Under the pieces are notes generated by a model. That model had not been told where the DNA came from, searched no databases, and saw only the letters and a program-made list of their open reading frames with translations. From positions 62,001 to 126,000 of the forward strand of contig JACVCO010000005.1 of the NCBI GenBank assembly GCA_016741995.1: a DNA stretch of 64,000 nucleotides, written 5' to 3'. Positions 19,863 through 32,631 of this stretch are shown piece by piece. Source of the stretch: Hydrogenophaga sp. (lineage in GTDB: Bacteria; Pseudomonadota; Gammaproteobacteria; Burkholderiales; Burkholderiaceae_C). How positions within the stretch are numbered: the stretch's first letter is position 1; each line of letters opens with the position of its first letter. Position numbers and translations under genes: made by a program.

Positions 19863-20882
19863 TCAGGCAGCCACCGCACCCTGTGCCTGGGCACGCCGCC
19901 ATGCGGCCGGTGGCAGGCCTGTGGCGCGCTTGAAGGCGCGAGCGAATGCCGCCTCGGAGTCGTAGCCAACGTCGAGCGCCACCGACGCCACATTGGCCTG
20001 GGTTTCGCGCAGCAAGCGGGCGCCGCACTGCATGCGCCAGTTGGTGAGGTACTGCATCGGCGGCACACCGGCGAGCGACACGAAGCGCTCGTGCAAGGCT
20101 GAGCGCGAGAGCCCCGCGCGACGACCCAGCTCCTCCAATGTCCAGTTGGCGGCGGGGTCTCCGTGCATCAGCGTGATGGCGCGGCCCACCTGGCGGTCCC
20201 GCAGCGCACCGAGCCAGCCTTGTGACTCGGCCGGAAGCGAATCGAGGTAGCGCCGCGCACCGTCCACAAACACCATCTCGCTCACGCGCTGCAACAGTGC
20301 CGAGCCGCCGGCGCGGTTGGCTCCGGTTTCCACGGCGGCATGTTCGAGCATGGGCGCCACCCACGCACCCACCTCATGGCCGGGCAGGTGCATCAGGCGT
20401 GGCAATGCGTTGATGAGCGGGTTGAAGGGCTTCAAATCACACGCGATGAAGCCGCACACCACCACGGCACTGGCCTCGTCGCGCGGCAGACCCACGCCCA
20501 CCTGGCACGCGCCGCCGTGGTAGCTGATGGGGATGGGCTTCGTGTCGGTCTGCATGCGGCTCACGATGGCCGCGTTGTCCTTCTCGATCGGCTTCACACC
20601 GGGCGCGCTCGACACCACATGCGCGTCGCCGTGCGGGAGCATCACGATGTCGCCGGCGGTCATGCGCAGCGGCGGCTCGCCGTCCACCGCCACCCAGCCG
20701 TCGCCTTTCACGAACATGTGGTACTCGATCACGTGGTCGGCACCCGGCATCACGGCGGGGCCGACACGGTTCGCCCCCGGTGCCAAGGCCGCCCACTCGT
20801 CGCGGCAGCTCATGTAGAAGAAGACCGAGGCGCGCAGACGGACGCTGCGCAATACGTCGGACAGCGGGTCGAGGGTTGTCAT
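19863..20882 (-). CDS. AraC-family transcriptional regulator with cupin sensor domain
   Basis: A 339-residue regulator. The N-terminal half is a Cupin_6-type sensor (MTAGDIVMLPHGDAHVV is the cupin core near residue 75). The C-terminal AraC domain has two helix-turn-helix units (WTLEELGRRAGLSRSALHERF and VASVALDVGYDSEAAFARAF) followed by PPAAWRR. It is divergent from the methyltransferase at 21024 with about 140 bases between them, the usual arrangement for a regulator of its neighbour. The inducer is unknown. Confidence 0.9.
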   Translation of the reverse strand: MTTLDPLSDVLRSVRLRASVFFYMSCRDEWAALAPGANRVGPAVMPGADHVIEYHMFVKGDGWVAVDGEPPLRMTAGDIVMLPHGDAHVVSSAPGVKPIEKDNAAIVSRMQTDTKPIPISYHGGACQVGVGLPRDEASAVVVCGFIACDLKPFNPLINALPRLMHLPGHEVGAWVAPMLEHAAVETGANRAGGSALLQRVSEMVFVDGARRYLDSLPAESQGWLGALRDRQVGRAITLMHGDPAANWTLEELGRRAGLSRSALHERFVSLAGVPPMQYLTNWRMQCGARLLRETQANVASVALDVGYDSEAAFARAFKRATGLPPAAWRRAQAQGAVAA

Positions 20883-21023
20883 GCCGACCCCTTCGCCGCA
20901 TCGGCGGACGCCTGAGCAAATGCCGACGACGCCAGGTGAAGCGTCGGAAGGCTGGAAAGCGAATCATCAGCGCACCGACCAACGATGCGTCGGCATATCA
21001 ATCCCTCAAGGAATCCGTACACC

Positions 21024-21845
21024 ATGACCACCACCTCCGCAGCGCCGGACTATACCGCCATCAAACAACGTCAGCAGGCCACCTGGGCCAGTGGCGACTA
21101 CACCATCGTCGGCACGACCCTGCAAATCGTGGGCGAGGCCCTCGCCGAAGCGGCCGACGTGCGCGCCGACGAACTCGTGCTCGACGTGGCCGCCGGCAAT
21201 GGCAACGCCACACTGGCGGCGGCACGACGCTATGCCCGCGTGACGTCCACCGATTACGTGCCGGCCTTGCTGGAAAAGGGGCGTCTTCGCGCCGATGCCG
21301 AAGCGCTGGACGTTCACTTCGAGACCGCCGATGCCGAGAGCCTGCCCTTCGAGGAAGACCGTTTCGATGTGGTCATGTCCACCTTCGGCGTGATGTTCTC
21401 CCCCGATCACGCCACGGCTGCACGCGAGATGCTGCGCGTGGTGCGGCCGGGTGGCCGCATCGCGATGGCCAACTGGACGCCGGAAGGTTTCATCGGGCGC
21501 CTGTTCAAGACCATTGGTGCCCATGTGACGCCACCCGCCGGCGTCAAGTCGCCAGCCCTGTGGGGGGCCGAGGCACACATCGTCTCCTTGTTCGGTCCGC
21601 GGGCCCGCCAACTGCACATCGAGCGCAAGTTGTTCAACTTCCGCTACCGCTCGGCCGAGCACTTCCTGCAAGTGTTCCGCGACTACTACGGCCCCACGCA
21701 CAAGGCGTTTTCCTCGCTGGATGCCGCTGGAAAAGCAGCACTCGAGCGCGACATCCTCGCGCTGCTGAACGAGCTCGATGTCGGCGGTGGTCGCGGTTTG
21801 GTGGTGCCCAGTGAGTACGCCGAAATCGTGATCACGGTGGACTGA
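21024..21845 (+). CDS. Class I SAM-dependent methyltransferase (UbiE/Methyltransf_11 type)
   Basis: A 273-residue enzyme. The SAM-binding motif I is LVLDVAAGNGNATLAA (about 51-66). The post-motif acid is in VTSTDYV, motif II is in FDVVMSTFGVMFSPDH, and motif III is in VVRPGGRIAMANW. The start follows AAGGAA. It is probably controlled by the divergent AraC gene. Small-molecule substrates are typical of this group; the actual one is unknown. Confidence 0.88.
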   Translation: MTTTSAAPDYTAIKQRQQATWASGDYTIVGTTLQIVGEALAEAADVRADELVLDVAAGNGNATLAAARRYARVTSTDYVPALLEKGRLRADAEALDVHFETADAESLPFEEDRFDVVMSTFGVMFSPDHATAAREMLRVVRPGGRIAMANWTPEGFIGRLFKTIGAHVTPPAGVKSPALWGAEAHIVSLFGPRARQLHIERKLFNFRYRSAEHFLQVFRDYYGPTHKAFSSLDAAGKAALERDILALLNELDVGGGRGLVVPSEYAEIVITVD

Positions 21846-21948
21846 AACGGATGGGCGTCTCTTCGATCCCTGGTGCGGTGCGTGTGAGCAACGCACTGCA
21901 CCTGAGCACCGTCGAAGGGAGGCCTCGCCACATCATTCGGAGATCGAC

Positions 21949-22224
21949 ATGAAAAACACCATACAGCTCGGACAACACCCCGCCATCACGCTGATGTACA
22001 CAACGGCCTCCGCCATCGCAGGCGTCGCGAGCGCGCTGCGCCGCACCGCAGAGCGCCAGGCGAACCGCTTTCTTGCAGAGCGCACCGTGCAAGCGCTGGG
22101 CTGGGTTGATGACCGCACGTTGCGCGACATCGGCCTGACGCGCAGCGAAATCAGTTCCATCGCGGGTGAGATCGCCGGCGATGTCGAAGTGAGTCGCGAG
22201 CGCGTCGCGCGGATGCACCGTTGA
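21949..22224 (+). CDS. DUF1127 domain small protein
   Basis: A 91-residue protein. The C-terminal half carries the DUF1127 signature (LGWVDDRTLRDIGLTRSEI), an Arg-rich helix pair that in some alphaproteobacteria takes part in small-RNA and phosphate metabolism. The N-terminal part has a short hydrophobic stretch. It has its own ribosome binding site (GGAGATCG), 103 bases after the methyltransferase and 48 before the TPR gene. Confidence 0.8.
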   Translation: MKNTIQLGQHPAITLMYTTASAIAGVASALRRTAERQANRFLAERTVQALGWVDDRTLRDIGLTRSEISSIAGEIAGDVEVSRERVARMHR

Positions 22225-22272
22225 ATCGCCGAACGGCCCCGGTTTCAGCGCTTCTCTCATGAGAGACCCAAC

Positions 22273-23685
22273 ATGCCCACCCCATACCCCACGTCGCCAG
22301 GTCGTCGTCCGAACGACGCGCGCGGCATCTCGTTGAGCGGCGCAACCGGGTCAGCCGCGCGTGCCTACGACCGCGCGCTGGCCTCCTCATGTGCCTGGCG
22401 CATCGACGCCGATTCGCCACTCGATGCCGCCTTGCAAGACGCGCCCCGGTTCGTGATGGCCCATGCGCTGCGCGCTTACCAGCTGATCTGCAGTCGAGAT
22501 CCGAAAAGCCACCGCGCGGCACGGCCCATCTTCGATGCGGCATTGCGTTGCCGCGCCGACCGCTACGAGGCAATTCATCTTGCCGCGATCGGTGCTGCAC
22601 TTGAAGACGACCTGGTGCGCATGCGCACCTGCCTCGACGAGCTGATCGACCAACGACCACATGACCTGCTCGCGTTGCAGGTTTCGCAGTCCATCGATTA
22701 CCTGTTGGGCGATTTCCTGCGCATGCGCGCGCGCATCGATGCCACCCTGCGCTGCCTGCCCGCCGACCTGCCCGGATACGGGTCTGCGCTCGCGATGCAG
22801 GCCTTTGCGCTCGCGGAGAACGGTGAGGCAGCGCAGGCCGAAGCCGCAGCGCATGCGGCGCTCGAGATCGACCCGCTCAATGCGCGCGCACACCACGCCA
22901 TGGCCCACGTCTTCGAAATGAACGAGTGTTTCGACCAAGGTATCGCCTGGATGAACAAGCACCATGACGCGTGGGCGAACGGCACGACGTTCCTGACGCA
23001 TGGCTGGTGGCACATGGCCTTGTTCCATCTGGCACGCGAAGACGCCGATGGGGCACTGTCGATCTACGACCGGTATGTGCGCGGCTCGCGCTCCTCGTCG
23101 CTGGCCGACCTGATCGATGCCGCCTCATTGCTGTGGCGCATCGCGCTTCTCGGTCAGGATGTCGGCGTGCGTGCCCAGGAGCTCGCCGATGCCTGGGAGC
23201 CGCACATCGACGACCGCATCTGCAGCTTCGCGGATCTGCATGCAATGCTCGCTTTCGGGTTGGCGGGTGATGGCGCTCGCGCGCAGCGGCTTGAAGGCGT
23301 GCTTCTGCGCAGCGCCGCAAGGCCCACGCGCCACGGGTTGACCACCCGCGATCTGGGCTTGCCTGGCGTTCGCGCGCTGCGCGCATTCATGTGTGGCGAC
23401 ACGATGCGCGCCATTCCGTTGCTCGCCAGCTTGCTGCCGCTGATGCACCGGATCGGTGGCAGCCACGCGCAACGCGACGTGCTGCACTTGACGCTGCGCG
23501 CTGCGATTGACGGTGTTCGGCGACCGGGACACAACAGTTGGCGCAGTGCCGTTGTCGGGCGTCCGATCGTCGGTCAACCGGCTTCGGCTTCCAGGCCCGT
23601 GCCCCATCGCCTTGTGAATCACCGCCCCCGCCCGACACCGGCTCACGCCAACGTCGACTCCATCGCCGGAAAGGTCAGGGCATGA
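22273..23685 (+). CDS. TPR protein of the TTC38 type
   Basis: A 470-residue, Arg/Ala-rich protein with tetratricopeptide-like helical repeats. The central MAHVFEMNECFDQGIAWM and GWWHMALFHLAREDADGAL segments match the TTC38 family as I know it. Function in bacteria is unknown. From about residue 425 the sequence turns low-complexity and Pro/Arg-rich, unlike the helical repeats before it, so the C-terminus may be a frameshifted or degenerate tail. It overlaps the next methyltransferase by ATGA, which suggests coupled translation. Confidence 0.75.
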   Translation: MPTPYPTSPGRRPNDARGISLSGATGSAARAYDRALASSCAWRIDADSPLDAALQDAPRFVMAHALRAYQLICSRDPKSHRAARPIFDAALRCRADRYEAIHLAAIGAALEDDLVRMRTCLDELIDQRPHDLLALQVSQSIDYLLGDFLRMRARIDATLRCLPADLPGYGSALAMQAFALAENGEAAQAEAAAHAALEIDPLNARAHHAMAHVFEMNECFDQGIAWMNKHHDAWANGTTFLTHGWWHMALFHLAREDADGALSIYDRYVRGSRSSSLADLIDAASLLWRIALLGQDVGVRAQELADAWEPHIDDRICSFADLHAMLAFGLAGDGARAQRLEGVLLRSAARPTRHGLTTRDLGLPGVRALRAFMCGDTMRAIPLLASLLPLMHRIGGSHAQRDVLHLTLRAAIDGVRRPGHNSWRSAVVGRPIVGQPASASRPVPHRLVNHRPRPTPAHANVDSIAGKVRA

Positions 23686-24410
23686 CCGCTGTCGAAGCCC
23701 ACTATCAGAACCACCTTGCTCCCGTCTACGCCTGGATGGTTGGTGGGCTCGAGGCGGCATTCGAGGCGGGCGCCGAAGAACTGGATGAGCTCGCGCTCGC
23801 GCCACGTGCCGGCGAGTTTGCGGTCGACTTGGGGGCTGGTTTGGGTGGGCACGCCGTACCGCTCGCCCGGCAGGGTATGCGTGTGCTCGCGATCGATTCT
23901 TCAGAAGAAATGCTGAGCTCACTCCGGCAAAGTGCCGTCGAACTCCCGCTGCAGGTGGTCAACGATGACTTGCTGAACTTCCGGTCCCACGTCCCGGAGC
24001 GCCCACGACTCATCCTGTGCATGGGCGACACGATCACCCATTTGCCCAGCATGGCCACGCTGGAGCGTTTCATGACCATGGTGGCCAACGCGATTCCATC
24101 GGGAGGCGTGTTCGTCACCACCTTCCGCGACTACTCGAAAGCGCTGGAGGGTGAGCAGCGATTTGTTCACGTCCGGAGTGACGCCGACAGAATCCTGACC
24201 TGTTTTCTGGAGTACCAGTCGGGTGTGGTGACGGTCCACGACATGCTGCATGAGCGGGCGGGTGAGCGTTGGACGATGCGGGTGAGCGCTTACCAGAAGC
24301 TGCGCGTGCGGCCGGACACGCTGATCGCCCGGCTTCGTGATCTCGGGTTCTCTGTGGAACATCAAACCAGCGGGCGTGGCATGGTCCGCCTGGTGTGCAC
24401 ACGGCGTTAG
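23682..24410 (+). CDS. Class I SAM-dependent methyltransferase
   Basis: A 242-residue enzyme. Motif I is FAVDLGAGLGGHAVPLA (about 46-62), with VLAIDSSEEML carrying the SAM ribose acid. A MGDTITHLPS segment and GGVFVTTFRDY follow, as in glycine/sarcosine N-methyltransferase-like folds. The start overlaps the TPR gene stop (ATGA), and GGAAAGG serves as ribosome binding site inside that gene. Substrate unknown. It is distinct from the 21024 methyltransferase. Confidence 0.85.
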   Translation: MTAVEAHYQNHLAPVYAWMVGGLEAAFEAGAEELDELALAPRAGEFAVDLGAGLGGHAVPLARQGMRVLAIDSSEEMLSSLRQSAVELPLQVVNDDLLNFRSHVPERPRLILCMGDTITHLPSMATLERFMTMVANAIPSGGVFVTTFRDYSKALEGEQRFVHVRSDADRILTCFLEYQSGVVTVHDMLHERAGERWTMRVSAYQKLRVRPDTLIARLRDLGFSVEHQTSGRGMVRLVCTRR

Positions 24411-24450
24411 CCCGTGTGCTGTGGCTTGTGCCACTGCGGATTGCCGATCG

Positions 24451-25716
24451 TCAGCGAGGTTCGCTGTCGCAGCCTTGTTCAGCGCTTTCTGACTGTGCCG
24501 CAGCAGCACGCAACTTGTCCTTCTTGCTCGGCCGCTTGCCCTTGACGCCGCCATGCCCCACGGCTGGCGGCGGTGGGGTTTCGGTGGGCTCGAAGCCGGG
24601 CAACACGTCCAGCGGCAGGCTCAGGCCCTGCCGTTTCTCGATCAGTTGCCAATGGGCCAGGGTGCTGGCGGTGACGAAGCTCACCGCGGTGCCGCTGGCA
24701 CCCGCGCGGGCGGTGCGGCCGATGCGGTGCACGTGGTCGGTGGCCGAGCGCGCGAGGTCGAAGTTGACCACCACGGGCATGGCCAGGATGTCGATGCCGC
24801 GCGCGGCGAGGTCGGTGGTCACCACCACGTCCCAGCGCCCGTCCTTGAACTCCTGCAGCACCGCCTGGCGCGCGCCCTGGCTCAGACCGCCATGGAAGGG
24901 CGTGGCGTAGCGGTCGCCGCGGTGCAGCTTGGCGGCCACCGTGTTGGCCGCGTGCTGCGTGGCCACGAACACCAGCACCCGGCGCCAGCCTTCGGCGTCG
25001 ATGAGGTGGCGCAGCAGCTGCGTGCGGCGCGCCGTGTCCACCGCGATGGCGCGCTGGGCAATGGCGGGCGCGTCATCACCGCTGGCCGCCACCTCGATGC
25101 GCAGCGGCTGGCGCAGCAGGCGGGCGGCCAGGGTCTGCACCTCAGGTGGGAACGTGGCGGAAAAGAACAGGTTTTGCCGGCGCGCCGGCAGCCCGGCCAG
25201 CACGCGGTCAAGCTCCTCGGCGAAGCCCAGGTCGAGCAGGCGGTCGGCCTCGTCGAGCACCAGCGTGCCCACGCGGTCCAGGCGCAGCGCGTTGTGGGCC
25301 ACCACGTCGAGCAGGCGGCCGGGGGTGGCCACCACCACGTCGGCCCCGCCGCGAAGGCGCATGAGCTGCGGGTTGATGGACACGCCACCGAACAGCACGG
25401 CCACGCGCAAACCCGCGTGCAGGGGCTCGGCGAGCGCGCGCAGCACCTCGCCCACCTGCGCCGCCAGCTCGCGCGTGGGCACCAGCACCAGCGCGCTGGG
25501 CAGCCGCGTGGTGGGTGGTTGCTCCAGCAGGCGCTGCAGCACGGGCAGCGCATAGGCCAGGGTCTTGCCCGAGCCGGTGGGGGCGGTGGCCAGCAGGTCC
25601 GCACCCGTGAGTGCGCCGGGCACGGCCCGCTGCTGGATGGGCGTGGGCCGCGTGTGGCCCAGGCCCTGGGTGGCGCGGATCAGTTCGGGGGCCAGGCCCA
25701 GGGCATCAAACGTCAT
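24451..25716 (-). CDS. DEAD-box ATP-dependent RNA helicase (RhlE-like)
   Basis: A 421-residue helicase. Motif I ATAPTGSGKT is at 43-52, Ia PTRELAAQ near 80, Ib TPGRLLD near 131, II DEAD at 155-158, III SAT at 186-188, IV-VI with TDLAARGID and HRIGRTARAG. The C-terminus is a short Lys-rich tail. It is likely involved in RNA unwinding during ribosome assembly or mRNA turnover, as for RhlE relatives. It lies 14 bases downstream of serB in a mfd-serB-helicase run. Confidence 0.93.
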   Translation of the reverse strand: MTFDALGLAPELIRATQGLGHTRPTPIQQRAVPGALTGADLLATAPTGSGKTLAYALPVLQRLLEQPPTTRLPSALVLVPTRELAAQVGEVLRALAEPLHAGLRVAVLFGGVSINPQLMRLRGGADVVVATPGRLLDVVAHNALRLDRVGTLVLDEADRLLDLGFAEELDRVLAGLPARRQNLFFSATFPPEVQTLAARLLRQPLRIEVAASGDDAPAIAQRAIAVDTARRTQLLRHLIDAEGWRRVLVFVATQHAANTVAAKLHRGDRYATPFHGGLSQGARQAVLQEFKDGRWDVVVTTDLAARGIDILAMPVVVNFDLARSATDHVHRIGRTARAGASGTAVSFVTASTLAHWQLIEKRQGLSLPLDVLPGFEPTETPPPPAVGHGGVKGKRPSKKDKLRAAAAQSESAEQGCDSEPR

Positions 25717-25730
25717 GCGGTGTCCGGCGC

Positions 25731-26452
25731 TCAGCGCAGCACTTCCAGCAGGCGGTCGAGCCCGCCGGTCTCGATCGACACCATGGCCTGTTCGCGCACG
25801 GCCGGTTTGGCGTGATAAGCCACCGACAGGCCGGCCACGCCCATCATGGGCAGGTCGTTGGCGCCGTCGCCCATGGCAATGCATTCGTGCGGTTCGATGC
25901 CCAGCAGCGAGGCCACTTCCAGCAGGGTGCGGCGCTTCTCGGCCCCATCACAGATATCGCCCCAGGCCTGGTCGACCATGCGGCCGGTGAGTTCGCCGCA
26001 GTTCGGGCCGCTGGCCACTTCGAGCACGTTGGCGCGCACGAAATCGATGCCGAGCGTGTCGCGCACCCGGTGCGCAAAGAACGTGAAGCCGCCCGAGACC
26101 AGCAGCACCTTCAGGCCCGCGGCCTTGCAGGTGCGGATGAGTTCGGCCGCGCCGGGGTTGATGCGCAGGCGTTCCACCAGCACGCGCTCCATGTCGGCCA
26201 CGGTCACGCCCTTGAGCAGGGCGACGCGGCGGCGCAGGCTGTCCTTGTAATCGGTGATCTCGCCGCGCATGGCGGCTTCGGTGATCGCGGCCACCTCTTC
26301 CTTCTTGCCCACCACATCCGCGATCTCGTCCACGCACTCGATGCTGATGAGCGTCGAGTCCATGTCGAAGGCGATGAGCTTGAAGTTGCTCAGTTTCAGC
26401 GGCGGCGTGAAGCCGCGAACGGTGAGGCCAGGGGCGGTGATGGGGGCGGTGG

Positions 26453-26456
<4 letters not shown>
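25731..26456 (-). CDS. serB: Phosphoserine phosphatase
   Basis: A 241-residue HAD-family enzyme catalysing the last step of serine synthesis. The catalytic DMDST is at 31-35 (D31 nucleophile, D33 acid/base), SGG marks motif II, and GDGANDLPMM motif III. It lacks most of the extra N-terminal domain of E. coli SerB (322 aa), as is common in betaproteobacteria. Its start overlaps the mfd stop by four bases. Confidence 0.94.
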
Positions 26457-29941
<3,485 letters not shown>

Positions 29942-29962
29942 TCGAAAGGCACCAATGACAAA

Positions 29963-29990
29963 CACCCCCGGATGCTTCAAGCCGGGGGTG
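29963..29990 (-). promoter_or_regulatory. Hairpin in the mfd leader
   Basis: CACCCCCGG at 29963-29971 and CCGGGGGTG at 29982-29990 form a perfect nine-base stem with a ten-base loop. On the minus strand it is followed by TTTGT, so it looks like a weak terminator 20-odd bases before the mfd start. It lies between divergent mfd and ispD and could act as an attenuator or block read-through. Confidence 0.5.
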
Positions 29991-30021
29991 TGATGGGCGA
30001 ATTCTAGAATGGCGCCCGCCC

Positions 30022-30735
30022 ATGCCCGCCGACACCTACCCAAACCCCGACACGCCCCGCTGCCATGCCTTGCTGCCCGCGGCCGGCAACGGTTCGCGCG
30101 CGGGCACCGCGCTGCCCAAGCAGTACCAGCCCTTGCTGGGGCGGCCGCTGGTGGCGCACACGCTGGCCGCCCTGCGGGCCGTGCCCGCCATTCAGCGCGT
30201 GCTGGTGGTGGTTGCGCCCGACGACACGGTGTGGCGTGACCTGGCCGGCGTGGACGTGGCCCGCTGCGGCGGCGCTTCGCGCGCCGAGAGCGTGTTCAAC
30301 GGCCTGGCGGCCTTGCGCGCCGCGGGCGTGCCCGAGCACGACTGGGTGCTGGTGCACGACGCCGCACGTTGCCTGGTGACGCCCGCCGAGATCGAGGCGC
30401 TCATCGCCACCTGCCGCGACGACGCCGTGGGCGGCTTGCTGGCCCTGCCGTTGCCGGACACGCTGAAGGCCGAGGCGGGCGGACGCGTCGAGCAGACCAT
30501 CGATCGTCAGCACAAGTGGCTGGCGCAGACGCCGCAGATGTTTCGCCTGGGCGCCTTGCACGCCGCGTTGGCCGCAGCACGCGACAACGGTTTTGCCGGC
30601 ATCACCGATGAAGCCAGCGCAATCGAACGCACCGGCCTGCGGCCCCGCCTCGTCCAGGGCCGCGCCAGCAACTTCAAAGTGACCTACCCCCACGACTTCG
30701 CCCTCGCCGAAGCCATTCTCAGGAGCCGCCCATGA
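30022..30735 (+). CDS. ispD: 2-C-methyl-D-erythritol 4-phosphate cytidylyltransferase
   Basis: A 237-residue enzyme that joins CTP and MEP in the non-mevalonate isoprenoid pathway. The nucleotide-binding motif [19 protein letters not shown] is at about 17-35, and VHDAARCLV and [12 protein letters not shown] are the later family motifs. It overlaps ispF by four bases, the usual pairing. The pathway partner dxr is in this window at 52564. Confidence 0.96.
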   Translation: MPADTYPNPDTPRCHALLPAAGNGSRAGTALPKQYQPLLGRPLVAHTLAALRAVPAIQRVLVVVAPDDTVWRDLAGVDVARCGGASRAESVFNGLAALRAAGVPEHDWVLVHDAARCLVTPAEIEALIATCRDDAVGGLLALPLPDTLKAEAGGRVEQTIDRQHKWLAQTPQMFRLGALHAALAAARDNGFAGITDEASAIERTGLRPRLVQGRASNFKVTYPHDFALAEAILRSRP

Positions 30736-31223
30736 GCCACCTGCCCGCATTGCGCATTGGCGAAGGCTGGGACATCCACCGCCTTGTCACCGGGCGGCCG
30801 CTCGTGCTGGGCGGCGTGACCGTGCCGCACACGCACGGGCTGCTGGGCCATTCCGACGCCGACGCGCTGCTGCACGCCATCACCGATGCCTTGCTGGGCG
30901 CGGCTGCCCTGGGTGACATCGGCCGCCATTTCCCCGACACCGACGAGCGCTTCAAAGGCGCCGACTCGGGCGTGTTGCTGGCCGAGGCGGCCCGCCGCGT
31001 GCGCGAGGCGGGTTACGCGATCGTCAATCTCGACAGCACTGTGATCGCGCAGGCGCCGAAGTTGGCGCCGTACATTCCGGCGATGGTCGAGCGCATCGCG
31101 GCCTTGCTGGGCATCGAGCCTTCGCAGGTGAACGTGAAGGCCAAGACGGCCGAGAAGATGGGGCCGGTGGGGCAGGGCGAGGCGATCGAGGCGCGGGCCG
31201 TGGCCTTGCTTGCCAGGGCCTGA
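30732..31223 (+). CDS. ispF: 2-C-methyl-D-erythritol 2,4-cyclodiphosphate synthase
   Basis: A 163-residue MEP-pathway enzyme. The metal ligands are in GWDIHRL and [18 protein letters not shown], and the ATTAEKMG-like loop appears as [12 protein letters not shown]. The length is normal. Its ATG overlaps the ispD stop (ATGA). Confidence 0.97.
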   Translation: MSHLPALRIGEGWDIHRLVTGRPLVLGGVTVPHTHGLLGHSDADALLHAITDALLGAAALGDIGRHFPDTDERFKGADSGVLLAEAARRVREAGYAIVNLDSTVIAQAPKLAPYIPAMVERIAALLGIEPSQVNVKAKTAEKMGPVGQGEAIEARAVALLARA

Positions 31224-31227
31224 GGCC

Positions 31228-32631
31228 TCAGTGCCCCGCGCGGCGCAGCTTGATGTGCGCCGCGAGCCCGCCCGTGCTGCTGTTGGCCAGGGCAAAGCGC
31301 CCGCCCATGCGCGCGATCGCACGCTCGACGATGGCCAGACCCAGGCCGGTGCCGGTGGCGTCTGAACGCGCGGCGTCACCGCGGAAGAAGGGCTGCGTGA
31401 GCTGCTCGAGCAGTTCGGGGTTGACGCCTTTGCCGTGGTCGCGCATTTTCACCAGCACGGCGTCGTCCTTGGACTTGGCCGCGATGTCGATGTGCACCAC
31501 GCCGGTTTCGGGATCGCGGCCGTAGCGCACCGCGTTCTCCAGCAGGTTGCTGAAGACGCGCTTGAGTTCCACCGCATCACCCATCACCCGCGCATCGGGC
31601 TCGATGCGGGTCTTGATCACGGTGCGGGGGTCGTCCCCGAGCGCGAACAGGGCGGCGTCGATGACCTCGTTGAGGCTCACCTCGGCGGCCTTGAGGTGGT
31701 CGGGCCGCGCGTAGTCGAGGAACTTGTCGATGATGGCGTTGACCTGCTCGATGTCGGCGGACATGTGCTCACGCGCCTGCGGATCGGCCACGCTCATCTC
31801 GGTTTCCAGGCGCAGGCGGGCCAGCGGTGTGCGCAGGTCGTGCGAAATGCCCGCGAGCATGAGCGCGCGGTCCTGCTCGATCTTGGACAGGCGCTGCGCC
31901 ATGCGGTTGAAGCCGATGTTGACCTCGCGGATCTCGCTTGTGGCCACGGTTTCGTTGAGCTGGCTCGCGTTGAAATCGCCCTCGCGCACCCGGCTGGCCG
32001 CGAAGGACAACTTCTTCAACGGGCGGTTGATGAGCCGCGCGATCAGCGCCGCACCCGTGAGCGACAGCAGCGCGGCCGTGCCGAGCCAGATCAGCCAGGT
32101 GGTGCCCGCCACCGGCCCGATGCGCGACGGATCGGTCAGCAGCCAGTACTGATCGCCGTCGATGGTGAAGCCGATCCACAACCCGGGCTGCCCGTTGACC
32201 TCGCGCGCGACCACCGTGTCAGTGCCCAACCGTGTCTTGAGCTGCCCGGCGACGTTGCGGCTCAGGGCGTCGACGTCGTAGATCTTGAAGGTGTCGTTGG
32301 GCTCGCGCGGCGCGATGCGCAAGCCCTCTTCGGCGGCCAGCGTCTTCACCAAGGAGACGCGCGCGATGGCGTCCGAGTGGACGAGGGCGGCGCGGCTGAG
32401 GTTGACCAGCGAGGCCAGTTGCTGCGCGCTTTGCAGCGTGCGGGGCTCGTATTCGAGCGCCCGGAAGGTTTGCAGCCAGGCAATGATGCAGCCCGTGAGC
32501 AGCAGGGTGAGGAAGAAAAAGGTGCGCCAGAACAGGCTCACACCGCGGATGGGCCGCACCTCCAGCGGTGCCGGGGCGGTTTCCAGTGCGGTGGGCTCGG
32601 TCTCGAACGTTACCCGTGACTCGCTGTCCAT
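31228..32631 (-). CDS. envZ: Osmolarity-type sensor histidine kinase EnvZ
   Basis: A 467-residue membrane kinase. TM1 is at about 33-53 (FFFLTLLLTGCIIAWL), a periplasmic loop follows, and TM2 at about 178-200, then a HAMP region. The H-box SHDLRTPLARLRLETEM gives the phosphorylated His264, close to EnvZ's own sequence; N-, G1- and G2-boxes (NLLENAVRYG, DHGKGV, GTGLGLAI) follow. The ATG overlaps the ompR stop by one base. Its partner regulator precedes it. Confidence 0.93.
   Translation of the reverse strand: MDSESRVTFETEPTALETAPAPLEVRPIRGVSLFWRTFFFLTLLLTGCIIAWLQTFRALEYEPRTLQSAQQLASLVNLSRAALVHSDAIARVSLVKTLAAEEGLRIAPREPNDTFKIYDVDALSRNVAGQLKTRLGTDTVVAREVNGQPGLWIGFTIDGDQYWLLTDPSRIGPVAGTTWLIWLGTAALLSLTGAALIARLINRPLKKLSFAASRVREGDFNASQLNETVATSEIREVNIGFNRMAQRLSKIEQDRALMLAGISHDLRTPLARLRLETEMSVADPQAREHMSADIEQVNAIIDKFLDYARPDHLKAAEVSLNEVIDAALFALGDDPRTVIKTRIEPDARVMGDAVELKRVFSNLLENAVRYGRDPETGVVHIDIAAKSKDDAVLVKMRDHGKGVNPELLEQLTQPFFRGDAARSDATGTGLGLAIVERAIARMGGRFALANSSTGGLAAHIKLRRAGH

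Noticed and set aside
18165-24410. Complete prophage or genomic island
   Set aside because: No integrase, terminase, capsid or portal gene and no second copy of the tRNA end were found; only a remnant can be supported.
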